Shown here piece after piece: positions 34,699 through 41,619 of a DNA stretch of 61,113 nt. Below the pieces are notes generated by a model that searched no databases, had not been told where the DNA came from, and saw only the letters and a list, made by a program, of their open reading frames with translations. This stretch comes from Lachnospiraceae bacterium (GTDB taxonomy: Bacteria; Bacillota_A; Clostridia; Lachnospirales; Lachnospiraceae): the NCBI GenBank assembly GCA_024683935.1, contig JAIKXV010000052.1, positions 1 through 61,113 of the forward strand. Reading direction: 5' to 3'. The position numbers were made by a program, and so were the translations under genes. The first letter of the stretch is position 1; the number at the start of each line of letters is the position of its first letter.

Positions 34699-35260
34699 CA
34701 GAAACAGATCCATTAAGAAAAAGATTAAGAAGATATTAGATAATGAAAGGTACCAGCACACTTTGGGAGTTGCCTACACCGCCGCCTCCCTTGCAATGCG
34801 CTACCGTCTGGATCCGGAAGACCTGTTCACCGCCGGGCTTCTCCACGACTGTGCGAAGAACATTCCGAATGACGAAAAATATTCCCTCTGCAAAAAATAC
34901 AAGATAGAATTAAATGAAGTCGAGAAAAAGGCCCCCTACCTGCTGCATTCGAAGCTTGGAGCCTATCTTGCGGAGAAGGATTTCGGTATTAAGGATAAAG
35001 AGATCCTGAACGCGATACGCTACCATACCACCGGGCGGCCGGATATGAGTCTCACGGAAAAGATCATTTTCGTTGCGGACTACATTGAGTTAAACAGGAG
35101 TGAAGCGCCGAACCTAAAGGAAATAAGGGAGATGGCTTTCACCGACATAGATGAAGCGGTTAAAAAGGTTCTGACCGATACACTGGACTACTTATCAAAG
35201 GGTGACCGTCCGGTGGATCCCACTACGAAGGAGACATACGATTTTTATGCAAAGTCTTGA
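34691..35260 (+). CDS. yqeK: HD-domain hydrolase YqeK (Ap4A hydrolase type)
   Basis: This 189-residue protein starts at 34691, 8 bases inside nadD; a longer frame within nadD is rejected. The HD metal site is HTLGVAYTAASLAMRY, AGLLHDCAKN and LHSKLGAYLAE, then IRYHTTGRPDMS. YqeK enzymes split diadenosine tetraphosphate to two ADP, a stress-linked nucleotide. The C-terminus overlaps rsfS by 14 bases. The operon position matches Bacillus. Confidence 0.93.
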   Translation: MNDRNRSIKKKIKKILDNERYQHTLGVAYTAASLAMRYRLDPEDLFTAGLLHDCAKNIPNDEKYSLCKKYKIELNEVEKKAPYLLHSKLGAYLAEKDFGIKDKEILNAIRYHTTGRPDMSLTEKIIFVADYIELNRSEAPNLKEIREMAFTDIDEAVKKVLTDTLDYLSKGDRPVDPTTKETYDFYAKS

Positions 35261-35579
35261 TATAGCGAAGGCTGCGGCCGAGGCCCTTGAAAGCAAAAAG
35301 GGTGAAGCGGTAAAGATTATTGACATCAGTGAGATTTCGGATTTTGCCGATTTCTTTGTCCTGGCTACCGGGAATAACAGGAATCAGCTGGACGCCATGG
35401 AGGAAGCCGTGGGGGAAGCGCTGCATAATGCCGGTGCTGTTCACAGGAATACCGAGGGCAACAGGGACAGTAACTGGATCCTGATGGATTACGGGGATGT
35501 GATCGTGCACATCTTCGATAAGGAGAGCCGGGAGTTTTATGATTTGGACAGGATCTGGAAGGATGGGGTTGTGATTTAG
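35247..35579 (+). CDS. rsfS: ribosome silencing factor RsfS
   Basis: This 110-residue protein starts at 35247 (MQSLDIAKAAAEALESKK), with AAGGAGA about 13 bases upstream and inside yqeK. VKIIDISEISDFADFFVLATGNNRNQL and DSNWILMDYGDVIVHIF are family signatures. RsfS binds L14 and blocks subunit joining when nutrients are short. It is the last gene of the obgE-nadD-yqeK-rsfS unit. Confidence 0.95.
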   Translation: MQSLDIAKAAAEALESKKGEAVKIIDISEISDFADFFVLATGNNRNQLDAMEEAVGEALHNAGAVHRNTEGNRDSNWILMDYGDVIVHIFDKESREFYDLDRIWKDGVVI

Positions 35580-35588
35580 ATTGGTTTG

Positions 35589-35637
35589 TAAGCCGGGAGG
35601 CCGTTTTGTACGGCCCTAAAACAGACAGGTCACCCTT
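35589..35637 (-). repeat. fragment of the structured element (copy D)
   Basis: On the minus strand it contains GGGCCGTACAAAACG, identical to the 5' core box of copy C and nearly identical to A and B, followed by a CCGG-containing segment as in A and B. The 3' core box (GAGCG...GCGTCCC) and a matching second arm are missing, so the copy is truncated. Confidence 0.55.
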
Positions 35638-35639
35638 TG

Positions 35640-35723
35640 CAACTCATTGAATCATAAAACCCCATTGTGAGGAGTGATGGTGGGGTGTGCGATTGAAAGT
35701 GTATGATTGAGGGCGAGGGGTTG
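35640..35723. other. large imperfect hairpin between rsfS and the DUF512 gene
   Basis: CAACTC (35640-35645) pairs with GGGTTG (35718-35723), AATCATA (35650-35656) with TATGATT (35702-35708), and ACCCCATT (35659-35666) with GGTGGGGT (35679-35686). Nothing coding is visible. It directly follows the copy D fragment. Confidence 0.5.
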
Positions 35724-35730
35724 AGGTAGT

Positions 35731-35797
35731 GTTTCTGAGTCTTATTTCACATCGGAGATGTGGGATGCCCCCCGGCGGGGGGAAGCGAAGAATCTTT
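35731..35797 (+). repeat. expanded CTGAG repeat 5' of the DUF512 gene
   Basis: It shares CACATCGGAGATGTGGGAT, a CCCC-GGCG-GGGG hairpin and GGAAGCGAAGAATCTT with the copy at 22543-22611. It ends about 5 bases before the chosen start codon at 35803 and is co-oriented. Confidence 0.75.
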
Positions 35798-35802
35798 GTG
35801 AG

Positions 35803-37179
35803 ATGTCAGTAGTATATGGTGATGGGGTGAAGGATTACGAGAATAGAAAGAATCATCATATAGTCAGCAGGGTGATGGCGGGGAGTATTGCGGAGGAGAT
35901 GGAGATCGAGCCCGGTGATGAGCTTCTGTGCGTGAACGGGCAGGAGATCGAGGACATCTTCGACTATCAGTTCCTGACTGAGGACAGCTCTGTCACTGTT
36001 TTAATAAAAAAGAAGAACGGTGAAGAGTGGGAGCTGGAGATCGACAAGGACGAGGATGAGGACATCGGTATCGAATTCGAAAAGGGTCTCATGGATGAGT
36101 ACAGATCCTGCCGGAACAAATGCGTTTTCTGCTTTATCGACCAGATGCCGGAGGGCATGAGGGAAAGCCTCTACTTTAAGGATGATGATTCCAGGCTTTC
36201 TTTTTTGCAGGGAAACTATGTGACCCTCACCAATATGTCCGACCACGACATTGACAGGATCATCCGCTACCGCTTAAGTCCGATCAACATCTCTTTTCAG
36301 GCCATGAACCCCGCTCTTCGCTGCAAAATGCTTAATAACCGCTTTGCGGGAGAGGCTCTTAAAAAGGTGGACAGGCTCTATGAGGCCGGCATCAGGATGA
36401 ACGGTCAGATAGTGCTCTGCAAAGGGCTTAATGACGGGGATGAGCTGGAATACTCCATTAAGGCTCTGTCAAAATATATCCCGCATCTCGAGAGTGTTTC
36501 GGTGGTCCCGGTGGGGCTTACTAAGTTCCGGGACGGTTTATATCCCCTGCAGGGCTTCGGAAAAGAGGATTCAGCAGAGGTTTTGCGCCTTATCCATTCC
36601 TGGCAGGAGAAGCTTTTCAAGGAACATGGGACTCATTTTATCCACGCGGGGGACGAGTTTTATGTGATGGCGGAGGAGGAAGTGCCATCTGCCGACAGCT
36701 ATGACGGCTACCTCCAGTATGAGAACGGTGTCGGTATGATACGTTCTTTTCTCGATGAGTTTGAGGAATGCCTTGAGGACATGGAGCGTGATCCCGCTGA
36801 TTTTCCGCCGGCGGATGCGAAGAGGGAGCTTTCTCTCTGCGGCGGGCTTCTGATGAGCGGATATATAGAGAAGTGCCTTGAAAAGCTGCACGTTCTTTAT
36901 CCCGATATCAGGGTGCACTATTATCCGGTGATCAACCGCTTTTTCGGAGAGAAGATCACGGTAAGCGGCCTTCTTACCGGGCAGGATATAGTGGAGGCGC
37001 TTAAGGGTAAGGAGCTTGGCAGCATTCTCTATCTCCCGGAAAATCTTCTCAGGGCAAATACTGATGTGCTTTTGGACGATATGACTTTACAGGATATTTC
37101 GGAGCATTTAAGTATTCCGGTTGATATAATAGGAACCGACGGCCGGGATTTTATTAACAAAATACTTGGCATTAATTGA
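35803..37179 (+). CDS. PDZ-radical SAM protein of the DUF512 family
   Basis: The start at 35803 (MSVVYGDGVKDYENRK) is a judgement; an in-frame ATG at 35758 lies in the repeat, and the Shine-Dalgarno is weak. The protein has 458 residues. A PDZ-like domain (about 18-80, HHIVSRVMAGSIAEEMEIEPGDELLCVNG) is followed by a radical SAM-type cysteine motif CRNKCVFCFIDQMP (about 104-117) and LSFLQGNYVTLTNM. The C-terminal DUF512 domain contains FIHAGDEFYVMAEEEVP and CGGLLMSGYIEK. The family is widespread in Firmicutes and Cyanobacteria, often next to der as here; its function is unknown. A role with an iron-sulfur and SAM cofactor is inferred from the motif. Confidence 0.9.
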   Translation: MSVVYGDGVKDYENRKNHHIVSRVMAGSIAEEMEIEPGDELLCVNGQEIEDIFDYQFLTEDSSVTVLIKKKNGEEWELEIDKDEDEDIGIEFEKGLMDEYRSCRNKCVFCFIDQMPEGMRESLYFKDDDSRLSFLQGNYVTLTNMSDHDIDRIIRYRLSPINISFQAMNPALRCKMLNNRFAGEALKKVDRLYEAGIRMNGQIVLCKGLNDGDELEYSIKALSKYIPHLESVSVVPVGLTKFRDGLYPLQGFGKEDSAEVLRLIHSWQEKLFKEHGTHFIHAGDEFYVMAEEEVPSADSYDGYLQYENGVGMIRSFLDEFEECLEDMERDPADFPPADAKRELSLCGGLLMSGYIEKCLEKLHVLYPDIRVHYYPVINRFFGEKITVSGLLTGQDIVEALKGKELGSILYLPENLLRANTDVLLDDMTLQDISEHLSIPVDIIGTDGRDFINKILGIN

Positions 37180-37216
37180 AGAGCAGAAATGTGACTTTTG
37201 GCGTCCGAATCATAAT

Positions 37217-37245
37217 ATCATTCTGAGCGAAGCGAAGAATCTTTT
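37217..37245 (+). repeat. CATTCTGAGCG-type repeat 5' of der
   Basis: This is an exact match to the core CATTCTGAGCGAAGCGAAG then AATCTT as at 11161. It ends 15 bases before the der start, co-oriented; AGAAGGAAAA following it supplies the ribosome binding site. Confidence 0.85.
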
Positions 37246-37260
37246 AGAAGGAAAATAATA

Positions 37261-38583
37261 ATGAGCAGACCGATAGTAGCACTGGTAGGAAGACCAAATG
37301 TGGGCAAGTCCACCTTATTCAATGTTCTTGCCGGTGAGCGTATTTCAATAGTTAAGGATACACCGGGTATCACGAGAGACCGGATCTATGCCGATGTGAA
37401 CTGGCTTGACCGGGATTTCACAATAATTGATACCGGGGGAATCGAGCCTGACAGCAGGGACAGCATGCTGTCCGAGATCCGTTCCCAGGCCGAGATCGCG
37501 ATAGATACGGCCGATGTCATTGTTTTTATTACGGATATCAGGTCGGGGCTTACGGATGCGGATTCCAAGGTGGCGGACATGCTCCGCCGCTCGGGCAAGA
37601 ATATCGTCCTGGCGGTCAACAAAGTGGACAGCTTTGAAAAGTTCGAGATGGATGTTTATGAATTCTACAATCTCGGAATGGGCGATCCCATCGCTATTTC
37701 CGCCGGACAGAAGAAGGGAATAGGTGATCTTCTGGATCAGGTGGTGAGGCTTTTCCCGGACAAGAAGCCCGGAGAGGAAGAGGATGACAGGCCCCGTATC
37801 GCCATCGTCGGCAAACCCAATGTTGGCAAGTCTTCCATCATTAATAAGCTTCTCGGGGAAAACAGGGTCATAGTTTCCGATGTCGCGGGCACCACCAGGG
37901 ACGCCATCGATACCGCCGTTAAGCACAACGGCAGGGAGTACATCTTCATCGATACCGCCGGACTCCGGAGGAAGAACAAGGTGAAGGAGGATCTCGAGCA
38001 CTTTATGATACTCCGCACGGTCAGCGCCGTTGAGAGGGCTGACGTGGTGGTGATCGTGATAGATGCGGAGGAGGGCGTTACCGAGCAGGACGCCAAGATC
38101 GCCGGCATAGCCCACGACCGCGGCAAGGGCTGCATTATAGCCGTTAACAAGTGGGATGCCATTGAAAAGGACAATAAGACCGTTCAGGAGCATACGAAAA
38201 AGATCAGAAGCGTGCTTTCCTTTATGCCCTATGCGGAGATTATTTTCATATCCGCCCTTACGGGTCAGAGGCTGCACAAATTATATGATATAATTGACAA
38301 GGTTATCGAGAGCGCCACGCTCCGCATACAGACCGGCGTGCTGAATGAGATCATGACTGAGGCAGTTACGCTGCAGCAGCCGCCTTCGGACAAGGGAAGG
38401 AGACTGAAGCTTTTCTACATGACGGAGGTGTCGGTCGGCCCCCCTACCTTTGTTATCTTTGTTAATGACAGGGAGCTCATGCATTTTTCATATACGAGGT
38501 ATATCGAGAACCAGATCAGGAATGCTTTCGGATTTACTGGAACGCCATTAAGGTTTATAATAAAGGAACGGGGAGATAAATAA
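37261..38583 (+). CDS. der: ribosome-associated GTPase Der (EngA)
   Basis: This 440-residue protein has two GTPase domains in tandem, which act in 50S assembly: GRPNVGKST (about 8-16) with DTGGIE, and GKPNVGKSS (about 183-191) with DTAGLRRK and NKWDA. A C-terminal KH-like domain follows (about 355-440, IRNAFGFTGTPLRFIIKER). The length is standard. It is probably co-transcribed with plsY 27 bases downstream. Confidence 0.97.
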   Translation: MSRPIVALVGRPNVGKSTLFNVLAGERISIVKDTPGITRDRIYADVNWLDRDFTIIDTGGIEPDSRDSMLSEIRSQAEIAIDTADVIVFITDIRSGLTDADSKVADMLRRSGKNIVLAVNKVDSFEKFEMDVYEFYNLGMGDPIAISAGQKKGIGDLLDQVVRLFPDKKPGEEEDDRPRIAIVGKPNVGKSSIINKLLGENRVIVSDVAGTTRDAIDTAVKHNGREYIFIDTAGLRRKNKVKEDLEHFMILRTVSAVERADVVVIVIDAEEGVTEQDAKIAGIAHDRGKGCIIAVNKWDAIEKDNKTVQEHTKKIRSVLSFMPYAEIIFISALTGQRLHKLYDIIDKVIESATLRIQTGVLNEIMTEAVTLQQPPSDKGRRLKLFYMTEVSVGPPTFVIFVNDRELMHFSYTRYIENQIRNAFGFTGTPLRFIIKERGDK

Positions 38584-38610
38584 AAACCATAAAGGAGAGG
38601 TATCAGATAA

Positions 38611-39315
38611 ATGATAGCCAGGATAGTAAGTCTTATCATCGGATATTTTTTGGGAACCATACAGTCCGGATATCTTTTGGGAGTGAAACAGGGATTGGAC
38701 ATCAGATCCGTGGGCTCCGGCAATGCCGGCACTACCAATATGCTCCGTACCTTCGGAGTTAAGGCGGGCGCCCTCACGTTGTTTTTGGATGTGATAAAGA
38801 CTCTCGCAGCCATGTTCATATCCTGGTTGATCTTCGGCAGGAACAATCCTGACATGACTTTATTGTATGCCACATATGCAGGAGCAGGTTCCATCCTCGG
38901 ACATGATTTTCCTTTTCACATGGGATTTAAAGGAGGAAAGGGCATCGCGGCAACAGCGGGACTGATAATCGGCTATCAGGATCCTTTCCTGTTTTGCATG
39001 GGCTGTCTCGTGTTCTTCGGGCTTTTCCTTACCACCCACTATGTGTCTCTTGGCTCCATAATGGTATGGCTTGCTTTCTTTATCGAGATGGTGCTCCTCG
39101 GAGAGAATATTCTTTTCCCGGGAAACAGGTACAGTATTTTAGCACCTACAGTCAGATATGAGCTGTATGTCATGCTTTTCCTGTTAGGCGCTCTGGCCTG
39201 GTTCCAGCATCGTGGAAATATCTCGAGACTGATCCAGGGAAAGGAAAGACGCACCTACTTCAGCAAGGAGAAGAACCAGGCTGAGGCGGAGAGGTTTAAA
39301 CAGTTAAACAGTTAA
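38611..39315 (+). CDS. plsY: glycerol-3-phosphate acyltransferase PlsY
   Basis: This 234-residue multi-pass membrane enzyme moves acyl groups from acyl phosphate (made by PlsX, 10124) to glycerol 3-phosphate. AAAGGAGAGG precedes the ATG. Family loops are GTIQSGYLLG, VGSGNAGTTNMLRTFG and GHDFPFHMGFKGGKGIAA, with five hydrophobic spans. It is about 30 residues longer than usual because of a charged cytoplasmic tail (GKERRTYFSKEKNQAEAERFKQL). Confidence 0.94.
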   Translation: MIARIVSLIIGYFLGTIQSGYLLGVKQGLDIRSVGSGNAGTTNMLRTFGVKAGALTLFLDVIKTLAAMFISWLIFGRNNPDMTLLYATYAGAGSILGHDFPFHMGFKGGKGIAATAGLIIGYQDPFLFCMGCLVFFGLFLTTHYVSLGSIMVWLAFFIEMVLLGENILFPGNRYSILAPTVRYELYVMLFLLGALAWFQHRGNISRLIQGKERRTYFSKEKNQAEAERFKQLNS

Positions 39316-39327
39316 TGCTTAACGGGA

Positions 39328-39369
39328 TGTGCCGCCATTTAAAATCGGCTTCGCCGATGGGGCGGCACA
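39328..39369. other. bulged hairpin 1 upstream of tRNA-Ala
   Basis: The outer stem TGTGCCGCC (39328-39336) pairs with GGCGGCACA (39361-39369). A 7-base 5' bulge ATTTAAA follows, then the inner stem ATCGGC/GCCGAT with a TTC loop. It could serve as the plsY terminator, but no U-run follows. Confidence 0.6.
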
Positions 39370-39377
39370 AAGAGGAG

Positions 39378-39413
39378 GCACGCGCATATAAATTTGCTTC
39401 GCAAAGCGCGTGC
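39378..39413. other. bulged hairpin 2 upstream of tRNA-Ala
   Basis: It has the same architecture as hairpin 1: outer GCACGCGC/GCGCGTGC, 7-base 5' bulge ATATAAA, inner TTTGC/GCAAA with a TTC loop. Confidence 0.6.
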
Positions 39414-39417
39414 GTAG

Positions 39418-39440
39418 GTCAAGCATCGAAGATGCATGAC
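39418..39440. other. third hairpin abutting tRNA-Ala
   Basis: GTC (39418-39420) pairs with GAC (39438-39440), and GCATC (39423-39427) pairs with GATGC (39431-39435) with a GAA loop, ending 2 bases before the tRNA. It may guide 5' processing. Confidence 0.4.
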
Positions 39441-39442
39441 AA

Positions 39443-39515
39443 GGGCTATTAGCTCAGCTGGGAGAGCGCCAGGTTCGCAATCTGGAGGTCAGGGGTTCGA
39501 TCCCCCTATGGTCCA
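39443..39515 (+). tRNA. tRNA-Ala (anticodon CGC)
   Basis: The 73 bases fold into a full cloverleaf. The acceptor is GGGCTAT with ATGGTCC, including the G3-U70 pair that marks alanine tRNAs; the D stem is GCTC/GAGC, the anticodon stem CCAGG/TCTGG with loop TTCGCAA (anticodon CGC), and the T stem AGGGG/CCCCT. CCA is not encoded, so it must be added by the CCA enzyme. It reads GCG alanine codons. No promoter is obvious; it may be processed from a plsY read-through transcript. Confidence 0.95.
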
Positions 39516-39531
39516 TTAGTATTGATTTATA

Positions 39532-40410
39532 TCACTGATTTTCGCGCACAGCGCTGAAGATCGCTTCGCAGAGCTCGGGTTTATTCATCGTATAGACATG
39601 GATGCCGCTGACACCGTTTGACGCAAGGTCCAGCGCCTGGTTTATACAGAAATCCAGCCCTGCTTTTTTCATGTCTTCGGGCTTGTCCCCGTAATTCGCG
39701 CAGATATCCGCAAGCTTCTTCGGCACGCTGGTGCCGGACAGCGTGATGGTGCGGCCGAGCTGATTGCTGTCGGTTATGGGCATGAGGCCCGCATGTATCG
39801 GTATCGTGATGTCGTTCTTTTCCGTATATTCCAGGAACCTGTAGAAAAAGCTGTTATCAAAGAAGAGCTGGGTGATAAGGAGGTCGCAGCCCTCGTCCTG
39901 CTTCTTCTTCAGGTAGAAGATGTCGGTGGGCTTGTCCGGAGCCTCGGGATGCTTCTCGGGATAGCAGGCACCGGCGATAAAGAGCTTATCCTTATCCCTT
40001 CCGCTTTCGCGCATGTATTTCATCATGTCGGTGGCGTGCTCGAATTCCCGGGAATTATAGGTTTCATCGCTCATATCCTTCGGACGGTCTCCGCGGAGAG
40101 CCAGGACATTCCGTATGCCCTTTTCCTCGAATTTCTGAAGGCCTTCTTCCAGCTCGGCTTTTCCGAATCCCACGCTGGTGATGTGGGCGAGAGCCTCGGT
40201 GTCGGTCTTATTCTGTATATAGTCCACTATTTCCAGCTGCTTTCCGGAATTGGAGCCGCCGGCGCCGTAGGTTACGCTTATAAAGGCCGGGGCGAAGGAT
40301 GCGATCCTGTCCACCACCTCATAGACCTTCGGGAAGCTGTCCTCCTTTTTCGGGGGAAAGATCTCGCAGGATAATACACATTCTCTTGATTCTTCATTTA
40401 TCTTTATCAT
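39532..40410 (-). CDS. metF: methylenetetrahydrofolate reductase
   Basis: This 292-residue flavoprotein reduces 5,10-methylene-THF to 5-methyl-THF, the methyl donor for MetH (51110). On the minus strand AGGAG precedes the ATG. Family blocks are CEIFPPKKEDSFPKVYEVVDRI, FISVTYGAGGSNSGKQLEIV, NVLALRGDRPKDM and GLMPITDSNQLGRTITLSG. The length is usual. It is transcribed away from the receiver gene at 40505, and its 3' end lies 17 bases from the tRNA on the other strand. Confidence 0.97.
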   Translation of the reverse strand: MIKINEESRECVLSCEIFPPKKEDSFPKVYEVVDRIASFAPAFISVTYGAGGSNSGKQLEIVDYIQNKTDTEALAHITSVGFGKAELEEGLQKFEEKGIRNVLALRGDRPKDMSDETYNSREFEHATDMMKYMRESGRDKDKLFIAGACYPEKHPEAPDKPTDIFYLKKKQDEGCDLLITQLFFDNSFFYRFLEYTEKNDITIPIHAGLMPITDSNQLGRTITLSGTSVPKKLADICANYGDKPEDMKKAGLDFCINQALDLASNGVSGIHVYTMNKPELCEAIFSAVRENQ

Positions 40411-40504
40411 TGGTCAGTTTTCTCCTAACTTGAAATACCTTTATGTTTATTGTAAGATAATGATGCAAATGACATTATAACACAAATACTCAGGAGTGTA
40501 TTAT

Positions 40505-40906
40505 ATGGACAGGATTGATAAAAAGGTACTTGTCGTTGATGACATGCCCACAATATTAAAGCAGGGCGTGGACATCATCGGAGAGAGGTATGAAGTGGAG
40601 ACTGCATCTTCCGCAGCGGAAGCCCTTGAGAAGGTGCATAGCTTTAAACCCGATATTATACTTATGGATATGAATATGCCGGATGAGAACGGAGTAGCCT
40701 GCATGGAGGAGATACACGCCATCCAGGAATTCAAGGATATCCCGGTGATACTGACGATAAATGATCTGACCATCATGTCAACGGCCAGGGCCTACGACGC
40801 GGGAGCGGCTGATTTCCTTAAGAAGCCCTTTATCACAAGGAATGTTTACAGAAAGATCGATATGCATCTGAAGCTTGCCGAGATCGGCTGGCACTTTGAA
40901 ATGTAA
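40505..40906 (+). CDS. stand-alone response-regulator receiver protein
   Basis: This 133-residue protein is a single CheY-like receiver domain with no output domain. The ATG at 40505 follows CAGGAG. The acidic pair is in KVLVVDDMPT (Asp about 12-13), the phospho-acceptor Asp in IILMDMNMPDENG (about 56), and the conserved Lys in DFLKKPF. TINDLTIM replaces the usual TA motif. It probably signals by protein binding; no histidine kinase is nearby. It overlaps the next gene as TAATG, a puzzling pairing with a pseudouridine synthase. Confidence 0.88.
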   Translation: MDRIDKKVLVVDDMPTILKQGVDIIGERYEVETASSAAEALEKVHSFKPDIILMDMNMPDENGVACMEEIHAIQEFKDIPVILTINDLTIMSTARAYDAGAADFLKKPFITRNVYRKIDMHLKLAEIGWHFEM

Positions 40907-41619
40907 TGAGTGAGAAAATAAGGATCAATAAATATCTGTCTGCTTCGGGCGTCATGTCAAGACGCAGGGCAGACAGTTTTATTATGTCGGGGCGTATCAG
41001 CGTTAACGGCAGCCCGGCGGTGCCGGGAATGATGGTGGACGGCTCCGAGGAAATCCGGATCGACGGAAAGCTTTTAGACAGGAACCCGGACAGTGACAGG
41101 AAGGTTGTGCTGCTTTACAACAAAAAGAAGGGCACGGTCACCAGCACCGTCAACCAGGGTAAGGAAAAGAACAGCATCACGGACGCCGTTGATTACCCGG
41201 TGCGGGTTTACCCCATAGGGCGTTTGGACAAGGATTCGGAGGGGCTGATCCTCCTTACAAATGACGGGAGCCTCGTGAACAGGCTCTTAAAATCCGGTGC
41301 CGGAGTCGAGAAGGAATATGAGGTATCCCTCGATAAGGAGATCGAAAGCCGGGATATCAGCAAGATGGAGAAGGGCGGCCTGGAGCTCACTCCCGGCAGG
41401 AAGAATAAGCCCTGCAAAATATTCAAGAAGGGACCCTGCAAAGTAAATATCATCCTGACTGAGGGCATTAACCGTGAGATCAGGAGGATAATGGAGTATT
41501 ACGGATACAGGGTCATGAAGCTTAAAAGGATAAGATTCGGGAAGCTCCTTCTCGGGGATACGAAACCGGGAGAATACCGGGAGCTAAGCCCCAGGGAGAT
41601 ACGCAGTTTACTGTCATGA
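40906..41619 (+). CDS. RsuA/RluB-family pseudouridine synthase
   Basis: This 237-residue protein has an N-terminal S4 RNA-binding domain (IRINKYLSASGVMSRRRADSFI) and a catalytic domain with Asp in YPIGRLDKDSEGLILLTNDG and the C-terminal NREIRRIMEYYGYRVMKLKRIRFG. It modifies uridines in 16S or 23S rRNA; which site cannot be read from motifs alone. It is translationally coupled on both sides (TAATG and ATGA overlaps). Confidence 0.93.
   Translation: MSEKIRINKYLSASGVMSRRRADSFIMSGRISVNGSPAVPGMMVDGSEEIRIDGKLLDRNPDSDRKVVLLYNKKKGTVTSTVNQGKEKNSITDAVDYPVRVYPIGRLDKDSEGLILLTNDGSLVNRLLKSGAGVEKEYEVSLDKEIESRDISKMEKGGLELTPGRKNKPCKIFKKGPCKVNIILTEGINREIRRIMEYYGYRVMKLKRIRFGKLLLGDTKPGEYRELSPREIRSLLS

Noticed and set aside
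35758..35802. N-terminal extension of the DUF512 protein (MWDAPRRGEAKNL)
   Set aside because: It lies within the interspersed repeat and matches the false extension at the subtilase.
37345..38277. 310-codon minus-strand frame opposite der
   Set aside because: Shadow of a strongly conserved GTPase gene; no start signals and no recognisable domains.
40411..40504. SAM riboswitch in the metF-receiver gap
   Set aside because: The 94-base gap lacks the stems and length needed; only promoter-like AT-rich sequence is seen.
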